In this document: in pieces, positions 33,723 through 45,044 of the stretch
How positions within the stretch are numbered: the stretch's first letter is position 1
How the letters are laid out: each line of letters starts with the position of its first letter
Source: Diprion similis
Taxonomy: Eukaryota; Arthropoda; Insecta; Hymenoptera; Diprionidae
Direction of reading: 5' to 3'
NCBI RefSeq assembly: GCF_021155765.1
Contig: NC_060108.1
Coordinates: 7,351,425 to 7,415,424, forward strand
DNA: 64,000 nucleotides
Position numbers and translations under genes: made by a program
Notes under the pieces: generated by a model
Database searches by the model: none
The model's input: the letters and a program-made list of their open reading frames with translations, nothing else
What the model was told of the DNA's origin: nothing

Positions 33723-36232
33723 TTACTCTTGCGGGTCATTTATCCCCTGGACATACTGTTTGAGATCATGCACGTGGATGTTCCGTATGATTTTTCCGTT
33801 TGTTGCCCGCAGATCGACGACAACGCGTGACATGACCTTGTGTATCCGGTACGGCCTATCATACCTCGGTTCGAGTTTCGCGTTTCTATCTGCGGCTTTG
33901 TTGGACAGTGGTTGTAATACCGCTGTTGTGTTTGAAACGCACGGGCCAGGTTGACGCGGACGAGCTCGAAGGCTTCCCGGAGCCATTAATGTCGGCACTC
34001 TAGGGAAAGTCCATCCTTGCACTTATGTACCATCCCGGGGATGCGGAGTTCGCGTCCGTAATTCAGGTAGGCAGACGAGTACCCAGTCCTATCATGCTTA
34101 GACGTGTTATAGGCGAAGGTGAACTCGGATAAGTGTTCGTCCCAGGTCTTTTGTGTTTTCTCAATGTACTGCCTGACCATGGTTTTTATCGGCCGGTTGA
34201 CGCGCTCTACTGGATTACACTGCTGCGTGTACGGGACGGGACGGGGGGGGGGGGGGGGGGGTACGGCGGTGGCTGATGCTGAACTGTTGCAGCATCCCCT
34301 GGAATTCGTTGCTCACGAATTGCTTCCCGTTATCGCTGGTGATGGTATTCGGGCATCCATGTCGGAGTACGGCCAGTTCCCGTACGGCACGGGTTACGGC
34401 GGCGGTGGTTGCCGTACGGAGTGGCCGTAGTTCGACCCACTTTGTGAAGCGGTTTTGGAGGACAAGCTGGGAAGAGTGCCCCGCCTTTGACCGCGGTAGT
34501 GGGCCAACAAGGTCCACGGACATGTGTTCCCAAGGAGTCGAAACCGGTGTCGCGTGCATCTGCCCGGCTGTGGCTTGTTGCAGCGTCTTGTGTTTCTGAC
34601 AGCTGGTGCACGTTCGCACGTACTGGGTAGACTCCCTCAGCATGACCGGCTAATAATAATTTCGGGTGAGCCTACTGAGGGTTTTGGCAACACCTAGATG
34701 TCCGGGGGTTGGTTCATCATGGCTTTTCCACAGTACGTGCACCCGTAGCTCCTGGGGAACGCATTTCTTCCATTCCTCCTCTGGGCTAGTGTCGTTGTAG
34801 TCCAGTGTGTGGAGGATGTGCCGGTATAACTTGCCATCTCTTATGTAAAAATCTGCATTAGCGTCACGATTGTTTCTGGTGGCCTGGTATAGTTCCTTGT
34901 ACCACTTATATTGCACTGGTTGATGCAGGACAAGGAGAGTGTTTCTCGATAGTGCGTCAGCTACGAGATTTTCCTCCCCTTTGCGGTAGTCTATCTCGAA
35001 CTCGTAATGCTGGAGTTCGAGTGCCCATCGTGCGAGTCGGCCGAAAGGGGTATCTAATTTCCGTAACCGCTTGAGAGACTGGTGGTCGATAAGAACGGTG
35101 AATTTGTACCTTTCCAAGTATGCGCGCAGCTTTCGTATTCCCCAGACCACGGCGAGGCATTCTTTTTCCGTCACGGAATAATTCCTCTCGGGGCTGTTGA
35201 GGGTACGACTTGCATATGCTATGGCGCGCTCTTCTTACCCTTCTGTTGTGTCAGGACCGCGCCCAGCCCGGTGGCGCTGGCGTCGGTCTAGAGGGTGAAG
35301 GGTTTGTTGGAGTCAGAGCAAGCCACGATCGGTTTCGTCGTGAGGTGGACCTTCAGTTGTTGGAAGGCCTCTTCCTGGGGTGCCTCCCATCGCCACCTGG
35401 TCCGATTTTTGAGTAACTCGTTTAGCGGGCTGGTGACGGTGGCTACGTTTGGTATGAATCGGCGATACAATGAGATGAGTCCCAGGAATCGGCGGAGTTT
35501 TCGGGCGTTCGTCGGTGGGTTCATCTCTTTTATCGCCTCGAGTTTATCGGGGTCGGTACGGATCCCGCGCTCATCGATCACGTGGCCAAGGTACCGGAGG
35601 CGGGGTACACAGAAATGGCAGTTCTCTGGATTCATCCGGAGGTCTGCGTTCCGCAGCCGGCGACACACTTCGTGGAGGTGTTACAGGTGGTCCTCGAACG
35701 TTCGACTTACCACGGTAATGTCGTCGAGGTAGGCGAAGGTGTGTGGCTCCATCTCAGGTCCAATGACTCGATCACGGAGCCGTTGGAAAGTAGCGGGGGC
35801 GGAATGGAGCCCAAAGGGCATTACGGTGAACTGAAGCAGTCCCCTCCCTGGTACGGTAAAGGCGGTAACTTTCTTGCTCTGCTCTGTCAGAGGGACCTGC
35901 CAGTACCCGTTTTTGAGGTCGATAGTCGTTAGGTACCGGTTTCCTCTTAGTTTGTCGAGGGTGGCGTTTACCTGGGGCAGGGGGTATGCATCTTGTTCCG
36001 TGACCTCATTGACCTTCTTTCATGGTATGTAGCCAAAGGAGTCGGGCCACTGACGGAGTCAAATCTGGGCAGTTCCTTGTCCAAAAAATTGTTGGAGCTG
36101 TTTTTGCTCGTGTGGTGCCGCGGTGGCTAGACCATCTGGGTGGCTGGTGCCCCGCACCGTGAACGCCGTTGGGCCACACCCCTCAGGATGGAGTGCGTGC
36201 CCATTCAGGTAGATCCGGGGGTCGAGCTGCCT
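33723..36232 (-). pseudogene. Ty3/gypsy pol: RT, RNase H, integrase
   Basis: Minus-strand order: RT with the catalytic AFAYLDDITVVS at about 35710-35745, then RNADLRMNPENCHFCVPRLR and YLGHVIDERGI (35288-35668); RNase H with FTVLIDHQSLKRL and ENLVADALSR (34650-35174); integrase zinc motif SHDEPTPGHLGVAKTL ... CTSCQKHK; core Asp VDLVGPLP and SDNGKQFVSN (34215-34643); and a C-terminal segment RPYRIHKVMSRVVVDLRA (33723-34022). A TAG in the plus-strand CTA near 34647-34650 replaces a Trp codon, and a poly-G run at 34243 shifts the frame after SISHRRTPP. Several other frameshifts occur. Superfamily assignment rests on the PR-RT-RH-IN order and YLDD. Confidence 0.85.
34243..34261. repeat. Homopolymer run G(19)
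   Basis: A G run sits in the gypsy integrase where a short proline-coding CCC string is expected; it shifts the downstream frame by one base. Confidence 0.9.
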
Positions 36233-37307
36233 TCAAAGGTCGGTGCCAATCAAGTCATCGTAGTCGAGGGTGAGCAGAACCGGAAAACGGTGATATAGTG
36301 TTCTGCCCGCCACGGGGATGTGACCCTCGATACCTTCGCTCATGATGGCGGTGGTCCAGTCGGCCAATGTGGCGTGGAATGGATCATCGTGGCGGACCCA
36401 CTCTGCCTCTAGGCACTTCAGGGTCATTCTCTCATTAACGTACGAGACGGCGGCTCCGGTGTCAAGTAGAGCGGTAGTGGTGTACCCAGCGATTTTTGTC
36501 TCTAGACTGAATCTCTCGTGGGTTACCGGCCGGATCGGTCTGGGTGGTATCGTCCGGCCGGTACCTAGTTTTGCGGACGCGAGCATTCGCAGACGCCAGA
36601 CTACACACCATTTTTCCCGCAGTACTAACAGAATAACTTCGGGGGCCGGTGCACCGGGTGCGCATGTGTCCCCTTTGTTTGCACCGCCAGCAGCACTCTT
36701 TGCGGTCGTATTTGTTCGTGGGCGGTCTTACGGTCGGTTTTGTCACCACGAGAGCCTCGCTCCTACGTGGTGGAGGTTTTGTCCTTGTCTCCTCTCGGCA
36801 TATCTCTTCATACTCGTCGGTTCTTTGGACGAGCTGGTCGAAGGTAGACACAGACTCACGAAACATAAACTTCCGGTATGCAGAGCACAGACCGTGGTAT
36901 GCGGTCTCTGGCTGCTCTTCACGAGACATGCCGCCTCTAAGCCGCATGAGTGTTTGCGAATTTGTGATGAATTCTCTTGCCAGTTCGCGTTCCCCCTGGA
37001 CACGGTCTCGGATTTGCTTATCCAGGGCTCTCCCCTCCCCGGCCAGTAAATAATATCGTTTGAGACCTGTCTCAAAGTCTTCCCAGGACCCCAGGTGTCT
37101 TTGGTGTTACTATACCAGAGTAATGCCTCGCCTCTCAATAGTTCGGGTAGTGCGCGCAGCATCTGCTGGTCGATAAGCCGGTATGCCTTGCGCAGTTCTT
37201 TGGCCCGTTCTAGGAAGGCGTAAGCTTCCTTCCCGTTAGTGTGGCATCCCCACTTTCGAATCCAGTCCATTATTCTGATTTCGTCAGGTCTTGGGTGGTC
37301 AACCCCT
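36233..37307 (-). pseudogene. Ty3/gypsy gag C-terminus and aspartic protease
   Basis: The gag part (36743-37307) contains RPDEIRIMDWIRKWG and LIDQQMLRALPELLRGEALL, typical of gypsy capsid-region helices. In the next frame a CCHC knuckle, CWRCKQRGHMRTRC, lies at about 36640-36710. The protease (36233-36586) shows TALLDTGAAVSYVN, the DTG-type active-site loop of retroviral aspartic proteases. Frames change between the blocks. The gag frame is open up to 37307, where the Polinton inverted repeat begins, so its N-terminus is missing. Confidence 0.8.
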
Positions 37308-38170
37308 AGTAGCAATACAAGGCCGGTTCTGTGTAGAAATACCTACTCTACCGGCAAAGCACCCTCCCCCCACCTCCGCCCAGCGCAGACGCAAACCCAT
37401 CAAGGTTATCCCCACTCCAACGAGCTGTCAGCGTTCTGTGTTACCATCACTTTGAGTTTTGTCGGTAAGGGGTTATCATCGTTATGATTCTTGTTGGTAA
37501 GAAATCCCCTAGATTGGCGTGCCGTTCGGTAAGAAATCCCCTAGATTGACGTGCCAGTCGGTAAGAAATCATGCCGGTCGGTAAGAAGTGCTGTCAGTTA
37601 TCATAGGGGTCTTACCCTTACCATGCTTATCGAGCGTGATCGAGCGTGATCAAGCGACTGCATTACCGAGCGCAACCGCGACCCTCAACCGTTCAACGCC
37701 GAACCCTCGCACGTTTGGCTTCCGGAAGGTTCCATGAGTCAGCTTCTGGAAGATTCTTCCTCCGACTATCGAGAGGTTCCGAGGCGAAAGTGCAACGTTA
37801 GGAGGCTTATGCAATGACCCCGACAAGTTTCGACTTGTCGTCGAGCGGCCCGAGGTCAAAGGATTTCGGTAGGACGTTAACGTGACGTCCCTGAACGAAT
37901 TCTCGGAATTTTAGGCTGACAAACAGTTCTCGGAATCGGTCAACGAGTTTCGACTTGACGTCGAAAGGCCTGCATCCATCGGTTTTCGGTGCAACGTTGA
38001 ATTCTGGAAGGTTCCGGAGCCGTAAGAAAGATAACCTGCGACTCTGAACCGATTCTCGGAATCTTAGGCAGACTAACAATTCTCGGAATCGTCCGAAGAG
38101 TCGCGACTTGACGTCGAGAGGCCTGCGTCTATCGGTTTTCGGCGCGTCGTTGAATTCTGAAAGGTTCTGA
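37308..38170 (+). repeat. Polinton left terminal inverted repeat (about 863 bp)
   Basis: Inverted match to 55764-56615. The outer part has several GGTAAGAAATCCCCTAGATT-type subrepeats (37498-37590). The inner part is a tandem array with a period of about 125-130 bases built on CCGAGAAC(T/C)GTTTGTCAGCC-like and CGACGTCAAGTCG-like blocks. Short open frames here are products of these repeats. Such ends are where protein-primed replication would start. Confidence 0.9.
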
Positions 38171-38192
38171 GCGCTTGGTGGGAGAAATATGG

Positions 38193-38226
38193 TATAAAAG
38201 CCTGAATTTCAGAACGTTATTTTCAC
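38193..38226 (+). promoter_or_regulatory. Candidate core promoter of the left Polinton gene block
   Basis: TATAAAAG at 38193-38200 lies just inside the left inverted repeat, with a TCACA initiator-like string about 30 bases on (38223-38227) and a small ORF starting at 38245. Confidence 0.5.
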
Positions 38227-38244
38227 AACGATTCTTGAGCTCTC

Positions 38245-38385
38245 ATGCAGAGAACCTCCGACAAAGCACAACTACGCTGGCGAATTGATCTGTTCTTGAA
38301 AAATCTTGAAGACTTGGAAAAAATCGTTCATCAAAAATCTGAACTTAACAAAGTGACAAAGAAGTTGGAAAGTTTGAAATTGTGA
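38245..38385 (+). CDS. Small Polinton ORF, 46 residues, helical
   Basis: The first ATG after the left-end TATA box opens a 46-codon frame ending at TGA 38383-38385. The product (MQRTSDKAQLRWRIDLFLKN, continuing with Glu/Lys/Leu-rich sequence) has heptad-like leucines and no cysteines, suggesting a short amphipathic helix. It ends 17 bases before the next ORF. Whether it is a real gene or an upstream ORF is uncertain. Confidence 0.4.
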   Translation: MQRTSDKAQLRWRIDLFLKNLEDLEKIVHQKSELNKVTKKLESLKL

Positions 38386-38402
38386 AAAAATAACCACCAA
38401 CA

Positions 38403-38723
38403 ATGGATTTCACAAAATTGAACCAAATTGGAGAACTGCAGGAATTCCTACCAACGAGGAAGCTATCCGACTTGGAAGTTTTAAAAAATTACCGAATCAC
38501 AAGTGTCAGGAGGGTACAGACTCGATTTGGTCAACGGTTGGTCGTCGATGTGGATGCGACGTTCAGCGTCTTTCTCCCGGCACGCATGGCGAAGGTACTC
38601 TGCGAGGACGACGGTCTGATGCAGAACTTGGTGCAGCCAGTCGCGGAGGGTCGCTTGCTGCTGGAGTATCTGGGCGGTCAATACAACCCGGTGGAATTCA
38701 CAGATGCGTCTACTCTCGAATAA
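38403..38723 (+). CDS. Conserved small Polinton protein, 106 residues, possible OB-like fold
   Basis: ATG at 38403 starts a 106-residue protein with LPTRKLSDLEVLKNYRITSV, then TRFGQRLVVDVDATFSVFLP and LLEYLGGQYNPVEF. The alternation of short hydrophobic strands and the phrase pattern kYrI-VkTrFG-vvvdl-fsvFLPaR resemble small beta-barrel proteins encoded near the left end of insect Polintons. That comparison is from general familiarity, not a search. A role in binding single-stranded DNA during replication is an inference only. The frame is intact and its position beside PolB supports a replication-block gene. Confidence 0.6.
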   Translation: MDFTKLNQIGELQEFLPTRKLSDLEVLKNYRITSVRRVQTRFGQRLVVDVDATFSVFLPARMAKVLCEDDGLMQNLVQPVAEGRLLLEYLGGQYNPVEFTDASTLE

Positions 38724-39127
38724 GTTTGCACTTAATTTAAGTTTTAGACATTTGAGACGAATGATGTGCATTATTGTTTTAAAGAATATGTTTTTTCACA
38801 AAATTACAAAATACTACTACTACTACGACTGTACTACGACTGTACTACTCCACACATGATTATAATGAGATGTCTGTCGAAAGCTGTTACATTGATCTGA
38901 AACACACACACAGACACAACAGAAACTGTAACTTTAGAAAATTTTAATATACCTAGAATCACGTAAGTTTTGTAGTTTTCATTGTAAAATAAAGAAACCA
39001 ATTATTGGAACTTGTTATAAAAGTTATCACACCATTGTCCAAATACTTGAAAAAAAATAGTTTTAGGAAAAAAATTTTTTATCATCGAACGAATGAATTA
39101 TGTAAAAAATTATTATATAACTTCATC
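38724..39127. other. Noncoding Polinton spacer
   Basis: AT-rich, with a (CTA)n-like cluster near 38815 and AATAAA-type signals near 38990 that could end the upstream plus-strand transcript. No ORF is supported. Confidence 0.5.
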
Positions 39128-39334
39128 TTACACTTTGTGGAATAAACAGCAACCATTCCTCACTCTTACCAAGCGGGCTGACACACCCGCTTGGTAAATA
39201 AAAATACCGTTCCGGTTCCCATCGCCATAGGCCGTAATGGCAAGTTGAACCGATCGAACGAGGAAGTCTCGAGGTAGGTACTCAGCCCATTCTCTAGGCA
39301 CTCGCACGTTCGGTAGAATGTGGACATACTCCAT
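39128..39334 (-). CDS. Small Polinton protein, 68 residues
   Basis: An ATG-initiated minus-strand frame encodes MEYVHILPNVRVPREWAEYL and ends NGCCLFHKV. It has balanced composition with aromatic and basic residues and no recognised domain. Directly upstream of the ATG is TTTTTTTCTCAG, a good splice acceptor, and a donor AAG|GTAGGTG lies near 39590 on the same strand. The gene may therefore have a 5' exon in 39590-40000. Function unknown. Confidence 0.5.
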   Translation of the reverse strand: MEYVHILPNVRVPREWAEYLPRDFLVRSVQLAITAYGDGNRNGIFIYQAGVSARLVRVRNGCCLFHKV

Positions 39335-40037
39335 TTCTGAGAAAAAAAAATAATTCCGTTAGATAGCCAAAGTCATGATTGCCCATCACACAGACGAAAA
39401 ATTTCGATATTCTGATAAAACTCACCGATTTTTTTTTTTTTCTTGAAACGATTCTTTTTTTCGAATTCCCGGGGGGAAAAAATCTGAAAAAAGGCACACA
39501 CGTTAAATTATTTCTCTTCGTTCAAGTAAAATCCAAAGTTGTTGCACATAAACGTTAAAAACTTTATAACTGCATTGATTTCGATCACCTACCTTGACAC
39601 TTTGACAGTTCGACTGCGAGTGATTTCATCAGGCTTATGGAGCACCCCACTCTTCGTACAGCTTCTTCGAGTGTTCAGGTTCACAATTAAACCTATATGA
39701 AATCTCGAAGTGGTTGACACTTGTCGGTTACGCTTGTAAATTACCGCTGTCTTACTCTGCTCTACTGAACAAGTGCAGAGGTCTCGAAATCGTAAACCTG
39801 ACACCACTGGCAAAGTAAAAACATCCTTATCGCGTGCTCAAAGAACGATATCTACTAATACTATTGCACTACCACAGCTCTGTCGTGTACATGAAGCGCG
39901 TGAAACTTCATAGTCGAGTTCCAAGAACTGTCTTACCATCTTACACGAGCAGCAGATTCGCTCGAAAAAGATCTCAAAATTTTCGTTGAAGAATATTGTT
40001 CGCTAAGGTTCGATGATATGTGTGAGTCACGATGTAC

Positions 40038-40072
40038 CATAAAAGGGACCGCGTCGGCGTAGAGTAATCATT
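40038..40072 (+). promoter_or_regulatory. Candidate core promoter upstream of PolB
   Basis: CATAAAAG (40038-40045) is followed about 31 bases later by a TCATT initiator-like string (40068-40072). The PolB ATG is 150 bases further on. Confidence 0.45.
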
Positions 40073-40226
40073 ACGAAGCAAGCTTTGCAACGATAACTCT
40101 TGTCAAGTGTGCGATTGAGGAAAAAACAAACATGGATTCCGAAAAGTTTTGAAATTGATAAGAATCATGGAGACGGCGTTCAAGATTTTGAGCGAGAAAT
40201 CTTCACCGGCCGAGGTTCAAAAATAG

Positions 40227-41220
40227 ATGCGATTTGCAACCCAAAATGCGAGGCTTCTGGACAAAATTTTACGGAAGAACGCCTCGACGATCGGTGAAAA
40301 GACACGGATTCTGACAACGATCGGAATATTGAAATCGTTGACTGCAAAATTCCAACAGTTTCGAAAAGTAGGCGACGGATTACAAAGCCGACGGCGGAGC
40401 GATCGAGTAAAATGGGGAGATTTGGAGACGACGTTCGAGAGTCGAATTAGAACGGGTGCTGTGATGAATCTGCAACACAAGGATTTGGGTGTGTTTTTGA
40501 AAGATGCCAAACACCTGGTCGTTGCAAGACTCAAGAACATGCTACGTAAGACGGGAAGTTTGAAAGCCAACTGTGTTTTATCCTGTAAATTTAGTGTTAC
40601 AAAGAACGCTGAAATTGTGGAAGACATTAAATTTTTTAACACCAAAAATCAAGTTATCCTCCAACCAACGGACATACATGGGTGGTTCGAAGAGAATGTC
40701 AAGCAGAAAGTGATGGCCAAGGTGGAAGACTTCCAAGAAAAAGACTCTGGCTGGTCTTTGACTGAAATCATCAATTTGACTGTGAATTTCAGCAAGTACG
40801 TGCCACTACGAGGAGGTGTGTTCACATATACACCACTACCCAAAGATATTCAAGATAAGAAGGCCGTTGGCAACATCCGTAACAGCGACTCGTATTGCTT
40901 TCTATGGTCGGTCACCGCAGCCCTCTTTCCAGCCAACAATAAAAATCCCAATGAAGTCAGCTCGTACCCACATTTCAGCTCAGTGCTACGGTACGATAGT
41001 TTGAATTTTCTGATGTCCTTGGATCAAATTCCGAAATTTGAAAAACTCAACGATCTCTCGATTAACGTTTATGGTATAGATTGTACTGAGAAGCAAAAGC
41101 ATAGTGAAATTGTACCCGTTTATTTGAGTCGACACAAGTCTGATACACCTAAAATCCATCTTTTAGTGATAGAGTGTGAAATTGATGATGATGATGATGA
41201 TGATGATGATAATGATGATA

Positions 41221-41306
<86 letters not shown>

Positions 41307-43975
41307 CGTATGGAAAATTACACGAAGAACAGAAAAATACACCATTTTGCACGTATTCGAAATTTATCACGATTAACAAGTTCTCAAATTTCAAAACGTG
41401 CACATCAGACTTAGTTATGCGATAGGTCTCTGTCACACTTTCAATCTGAAAGATGTTTGTTAAAGCACAATGTAGATTGCGTGAACTTAAACAAAACTAA
41501 AGTTATTTTACCGACAGAAGAGGCCAAGATTCTCAAATTTAAAAATTTCAAATACAAAGAAACTGTTCCATTCTGCATTTACTCAGATCTAGAATGTCTA
41601 CTGCAACCTACTTTTGAAACTCTTGGGGAAAACAGAACAATTTATCAGAAACATACGCCGTACAGTATAGTCTATTATCTACATTGTGCGTTTAATGATT
41701 AAATTTCAAAATTCGAAATTAATCGTGGAGAGACTTGCATTCGATGGTTTGTGACTGAGTTGGAGAAATTAGCACATTCGTTAAAAACTTATTTCAAAAC
41801 TGTTGTACCAATGAAACCGCTTGATTTCCATCAAATTAACGAACTTCATACGGCAACAGTGTGTCACGTTTGTGAAAAACCGTTTACCTTCGAAGACGTC
41901 AAACATCGTGATCACTGCCATTTTACTGGAAAGTATCGTGGTGCTGCTCATCGAGGCTGCAACCTGAATTATCAAAACTCACATACAATTCCTGTGATAT
42001 TGCACAATCTATCGGGTTATGATTCCCATTTTCTAATTAAAGCGTTGGCTACATCGTTCGAGGGCACAATCCAGCTTCTACCCGTAAACAAAGAAAAGTA
42101 CATTTCTTTTACAAAATATGTCAAGGGAACAGATATAAAGTTTAGATTCATAGATTCGTTCCGCTTCATGCCCAGTAGTCTTGAGAAGTTAGCAACGTAT
42201 CTGGGTGATGATCAAAAATCAATTACACAAAAGTTTTGCCATAATTTAGATAAATTTCAGTTATTGACTAGAAAAGGTGTTTTTCCGTATGAGTATATCG
42301 ATAATTGGGAGAAGCTTGAGGACAGACGATTACCGACCAAACCACAATTTTATTCGAAATTAAACGATCGGGATATATCAGACGACGACTATGCACATGC
42401 ATGTGAAGTTTGGCAAACTTTTAACGTTCAAACTTTGGGAGAGTATTCAGATTTATATCTACAAACAGACGTATTCTTACTAGCTGACGTTTTTCAAAAT
42501 TTTCGACAGAATTGTTGGACAACTTACAAACTGGACCCATTACATTACTACACAGCGCCCGGTCTGTCGTTTGATGCAATGTTAAAGTGTACCGGCATCG
42601 AGCTCGAGCTTCTCACTGATATAGATATGATTATGTTTATAGAAAAAGGTATCCGAGGTGGTGTGTCGCAGTGTTCGAACAGATACGCAAAAGCCAACAA
42701 CAGATATATGGGAGAGGCATTCGATCCACAAGTCGAAGAATCTTATCTCATGTACTTCGATGTTAACAATTTGTACGGTGCTGCTATGAGCTTTGCTCTG
42801 CCATACAGTTCCTTCGAATGGGTATCAGACTTCAGACAATGCGACGTTCTTATTATCTCGGACGATGCGGAGTTCGGTTAAATATTAGAGGTAGATTTGG
42901 AATATCCTGCGGAACTGCATGAAATGCATAAAGATTTACCACTGTGTCCGGAGCACTACATACCTCCGATCTCAAGTACAAAGCAACCGAAATTGACGAC
43001 CACGCTACTTCCCAAACAAAACTATGTTATTCATTACCGTGTTTTAAAACAATGCTTACAATTAGGTCTGAAATTGGTTAAAATTTACAAAGTTCTCAAA
43101 TTCCGGCAAACACCATGGCTAAAAAATTACATAGATTTGAATACTGATTTACGGAAAAAATCGAACAACGAATTTGAAAAAAACTTTTATAAATTAATGA
43201 ACAACGCAGTTTTCGGTAAAACAATGGAAAATGTTAGGAAGTATAGAGATGTCAGGCTGATCACGAAATGGGACGGAAGATACGGTGCTCGAGCTACTAT
43301 AGCTAAACCAAATTTCCATAGCTGCACCATTTTTGATGAAGATATGGTAATGGTCGAATTAAAGAAAACGAAAGTCAAACTAAACAAACCTTTGTATGCA
43401 GGTTTCTCCATCCTGGATCTTTCGAAAATTTATATCTACGATTTTCACTACAATTATATTAAGAATAAATTTGGCAACCAAGCAAAATTAATGTACACTG
43501 ATACAGATAGTTTAGTATATCACATCACCGTCCCCGACGTATACCAGTGTATGAAAGTGGACTTGCATAAATTCGACACATCTGATTACTCAGTCGATAA
43601 CGCTTACGGAATGCCTTTATCAAATAAAAAAGTCCTCGGCTTGATGAAGGATGAAAACAACGGTCGAATAATGTTAGAATTTGTAGGATTAAGAGCAAAG
43701 TCATATCCATTCAGGGTCTTAGGAGATAAGAACGACAAAAACGTGCTAAAGGGGTTAAGGGATCAACGTTGAGAACAATAACTTTGAATGATTATTTGGA
43801 ATGTGCTTTACAACATGAAAATTTGATCAAAAGTCAGAATTTATTCTTGAGTCAAAAGCATGAGGTTTATACTGTAGAACAGAAGAAGGTGGCACTGAGA
43901 TGGAATGACGACAAGCGGATCGTGTTTCACAACACGACCGACACGCTTCCGTGGGGCTATAAGCCTGGACCTTAG
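40227..43975 (+). pseudogene. Polinton protein-primed DNA polymerase B, with nonsense codons and a frameshift
   Basis: About 1240 codons from ATG 40227 encode the replicative polymerase. Visible: exonuclease I CIYSDLECLL; a zinc/HNH-like insert CHVCEKPF...HRDHCH...HRGCN (about 41860-41960) usual in Polinton PolB; exo [12 protein letters not shown]; exo [17 protein letters not shown]; motif [13 protein letters not shown]; motif [14 protein letters not shown]; motif [12 protein letters not shown]; and a GVKGS-type motif near the C-terminus. Stops lie in the same frame at TAG 41412-41414, TAA 41700-41702 and TAA 42879-42881. A one-base shift occurs in an A run near 43740. A (GAT)n expansion adds a long poly-Asp tract. 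All catalytic motifs remain, so inactivation looks recent. Confidence 0.92.
41183..41306 (+). repeat. (GAT)n microsatellite inside PolB
   Basis: About 41 GAT units with two AAT variants encode poly-Asp in the polymerase frame. It lies between the N-terminal domain and the NLSRL block, a linker position. On the minus strand it gives the false poly-His frame. Confidence 0.95.
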
Positions 43976-44117
43976 CGTATACGTTTGAGCTTTGTAATTA
44001 CCGTATCGTGATCTATAGGTTATGAATAATAATTGTACAACGTTGTTTTATTATATAGGATGTAAAATGAAGACACATGCCTATTTGCAATAGAATCTCA
44101 TTTATCCAATAATGATG

Positions 44118-45044
44118 TTACACGTCAGATTCATTTATCCAACTGTTGTGTGTACTGTCAAAACCTAACCATTTAACATATAATTTCTTTCCACGCTTTT
44201 CGAGAACCTTCTCCACGAGATAGATGTCCGGATGTTCAACCTTGAGGAGCTCCTGTTCGTAGAAACCGCCAGCGATGGGTTGATTTTGATAGTCTTTGAG
44301 CTTGTACGTGAGGGGATGAGTATTTTCCACTCGGCTTATTGTGTATATTTCAGTCGTCCAATTGGGAGTATAACCTTTCTCGAAGACGTTTTTGAATTTG
44401 CTGATTCGGACTTTGTCGCCAGTTCTGAACTTTGTCGGTTTGATAGGTATCGCTCGAAGCCCTCCGTACGCCTGACGCAATAATTGCCTCTCGTTTGCAA
44501 CCGTGACGTCCGATGGTTTCATTCGTATGGTTCGGTGTTTGGTGTTGTTGTAAGCCAATACCAAATCAGATAAGATGTCGAGCCACTTGTAGCTTCCTTG
44601 CATGCTGAACTGTGTCCACATTTTGCTTTTCAGCGTACGATTGAAACGTTCACAGATCGAAGCCTTCAAATTACTGTACGTGGAGTAAAGTTTGACTCCA
44701 TAGCGTGTCATAAGAGATCCGAATTTTGAGTTGTCAAATTCTGTTCCTCTGTCGACGTGTAATTTTTTCGGTACACGTCCTTGAACAAGCACAGATTCCA
44801 TCGCCTTTGTAACATCATCCCCGGACTTGCTCTTTATCGGTACAGCCCACGCTTACTTTGAAAAAATATCAGTGACTGTGAGCATGTACTTGTAGCCTTT
44901 GTTTTGTCCAGCGTACGAAATCATATCAACAAGATCCGCCTGCCAGGTCTCGTCGATGCCACGCACATCTACACGACGACGTGGGTAATTCCGGCGTGCA
45001 GGCTTATGCAGTTCCGTCACCAGCGCTAGCTTTTCCCCGTTCAT
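44118..45044 (-). pseudogene. Polinton integrase with C-terminal chromodomain, one nonsense codon
   Basis: A retroviral-type DDE integrase that inserts the element. Minus strand from ATG 45044: ETWQADLVDMISYAGQNKGY (first Asp), then a TAA at 44853-44855, where related proteins read an aromatic residue, then KLHVDRGTEFDNSKF (second Asp) and ASICERFNRTLKSKMW (Glu). The C-terminus YLVEKVLEKRGKKLYVKWLG is a chromodomain, which may steer integration toward particular chromatin. It overlaps the 3' end of the upstream minus-strand gene by about 40 bases in a different frame. Apart from the single stop the reading is intact. Confidence 0.9.

Larger units (their letters stand above)
27595..37307 (-). 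mobile_element. Ty3/gypsy LTR retrotransposon, 5' end missing
   Basis: A minus-strand element inserted into LINE copy D. From 3' to 5': 3' LTR 27595-28869, polypurine tract 28870-28885, a spacer with an unassigned ORF, a nested Harbinger element (29484-33681), integrase, RNase H and RT (33723 to about 36060), aspartic protease and gag (to 37307). At 37307 the gag frame runs straight into the Polinton terminal repeat. No 5' LTR or primer-binding site is found in the window. Without the Harbinger insert the remaining gypsy sequence is about 5.5 kb. Confidence 0.85.

Noticed and set aside
37807-38079. Matching ORFs of 90 and 138 codons in the two Polinton inverted repeats (also 55855-56271)
   Set aside because: They are translations of the tandem subrepeats; the same frame recurs because the DNA repeats, not because of a conserved gene.
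39589-39813. 74-codon minus ORF upstream of the small Polinton gene
   Set aside because: It has no ATG and lies where a 5' noncoding exon is more likely; no domain is present.
41149-41436. Poly-His and poly-Ile/Met proteins on other frames of the GAT repeat
   Set aside because: They are shadow translations of a trinucleotide repeat inside the plus-strand polymerase gene.
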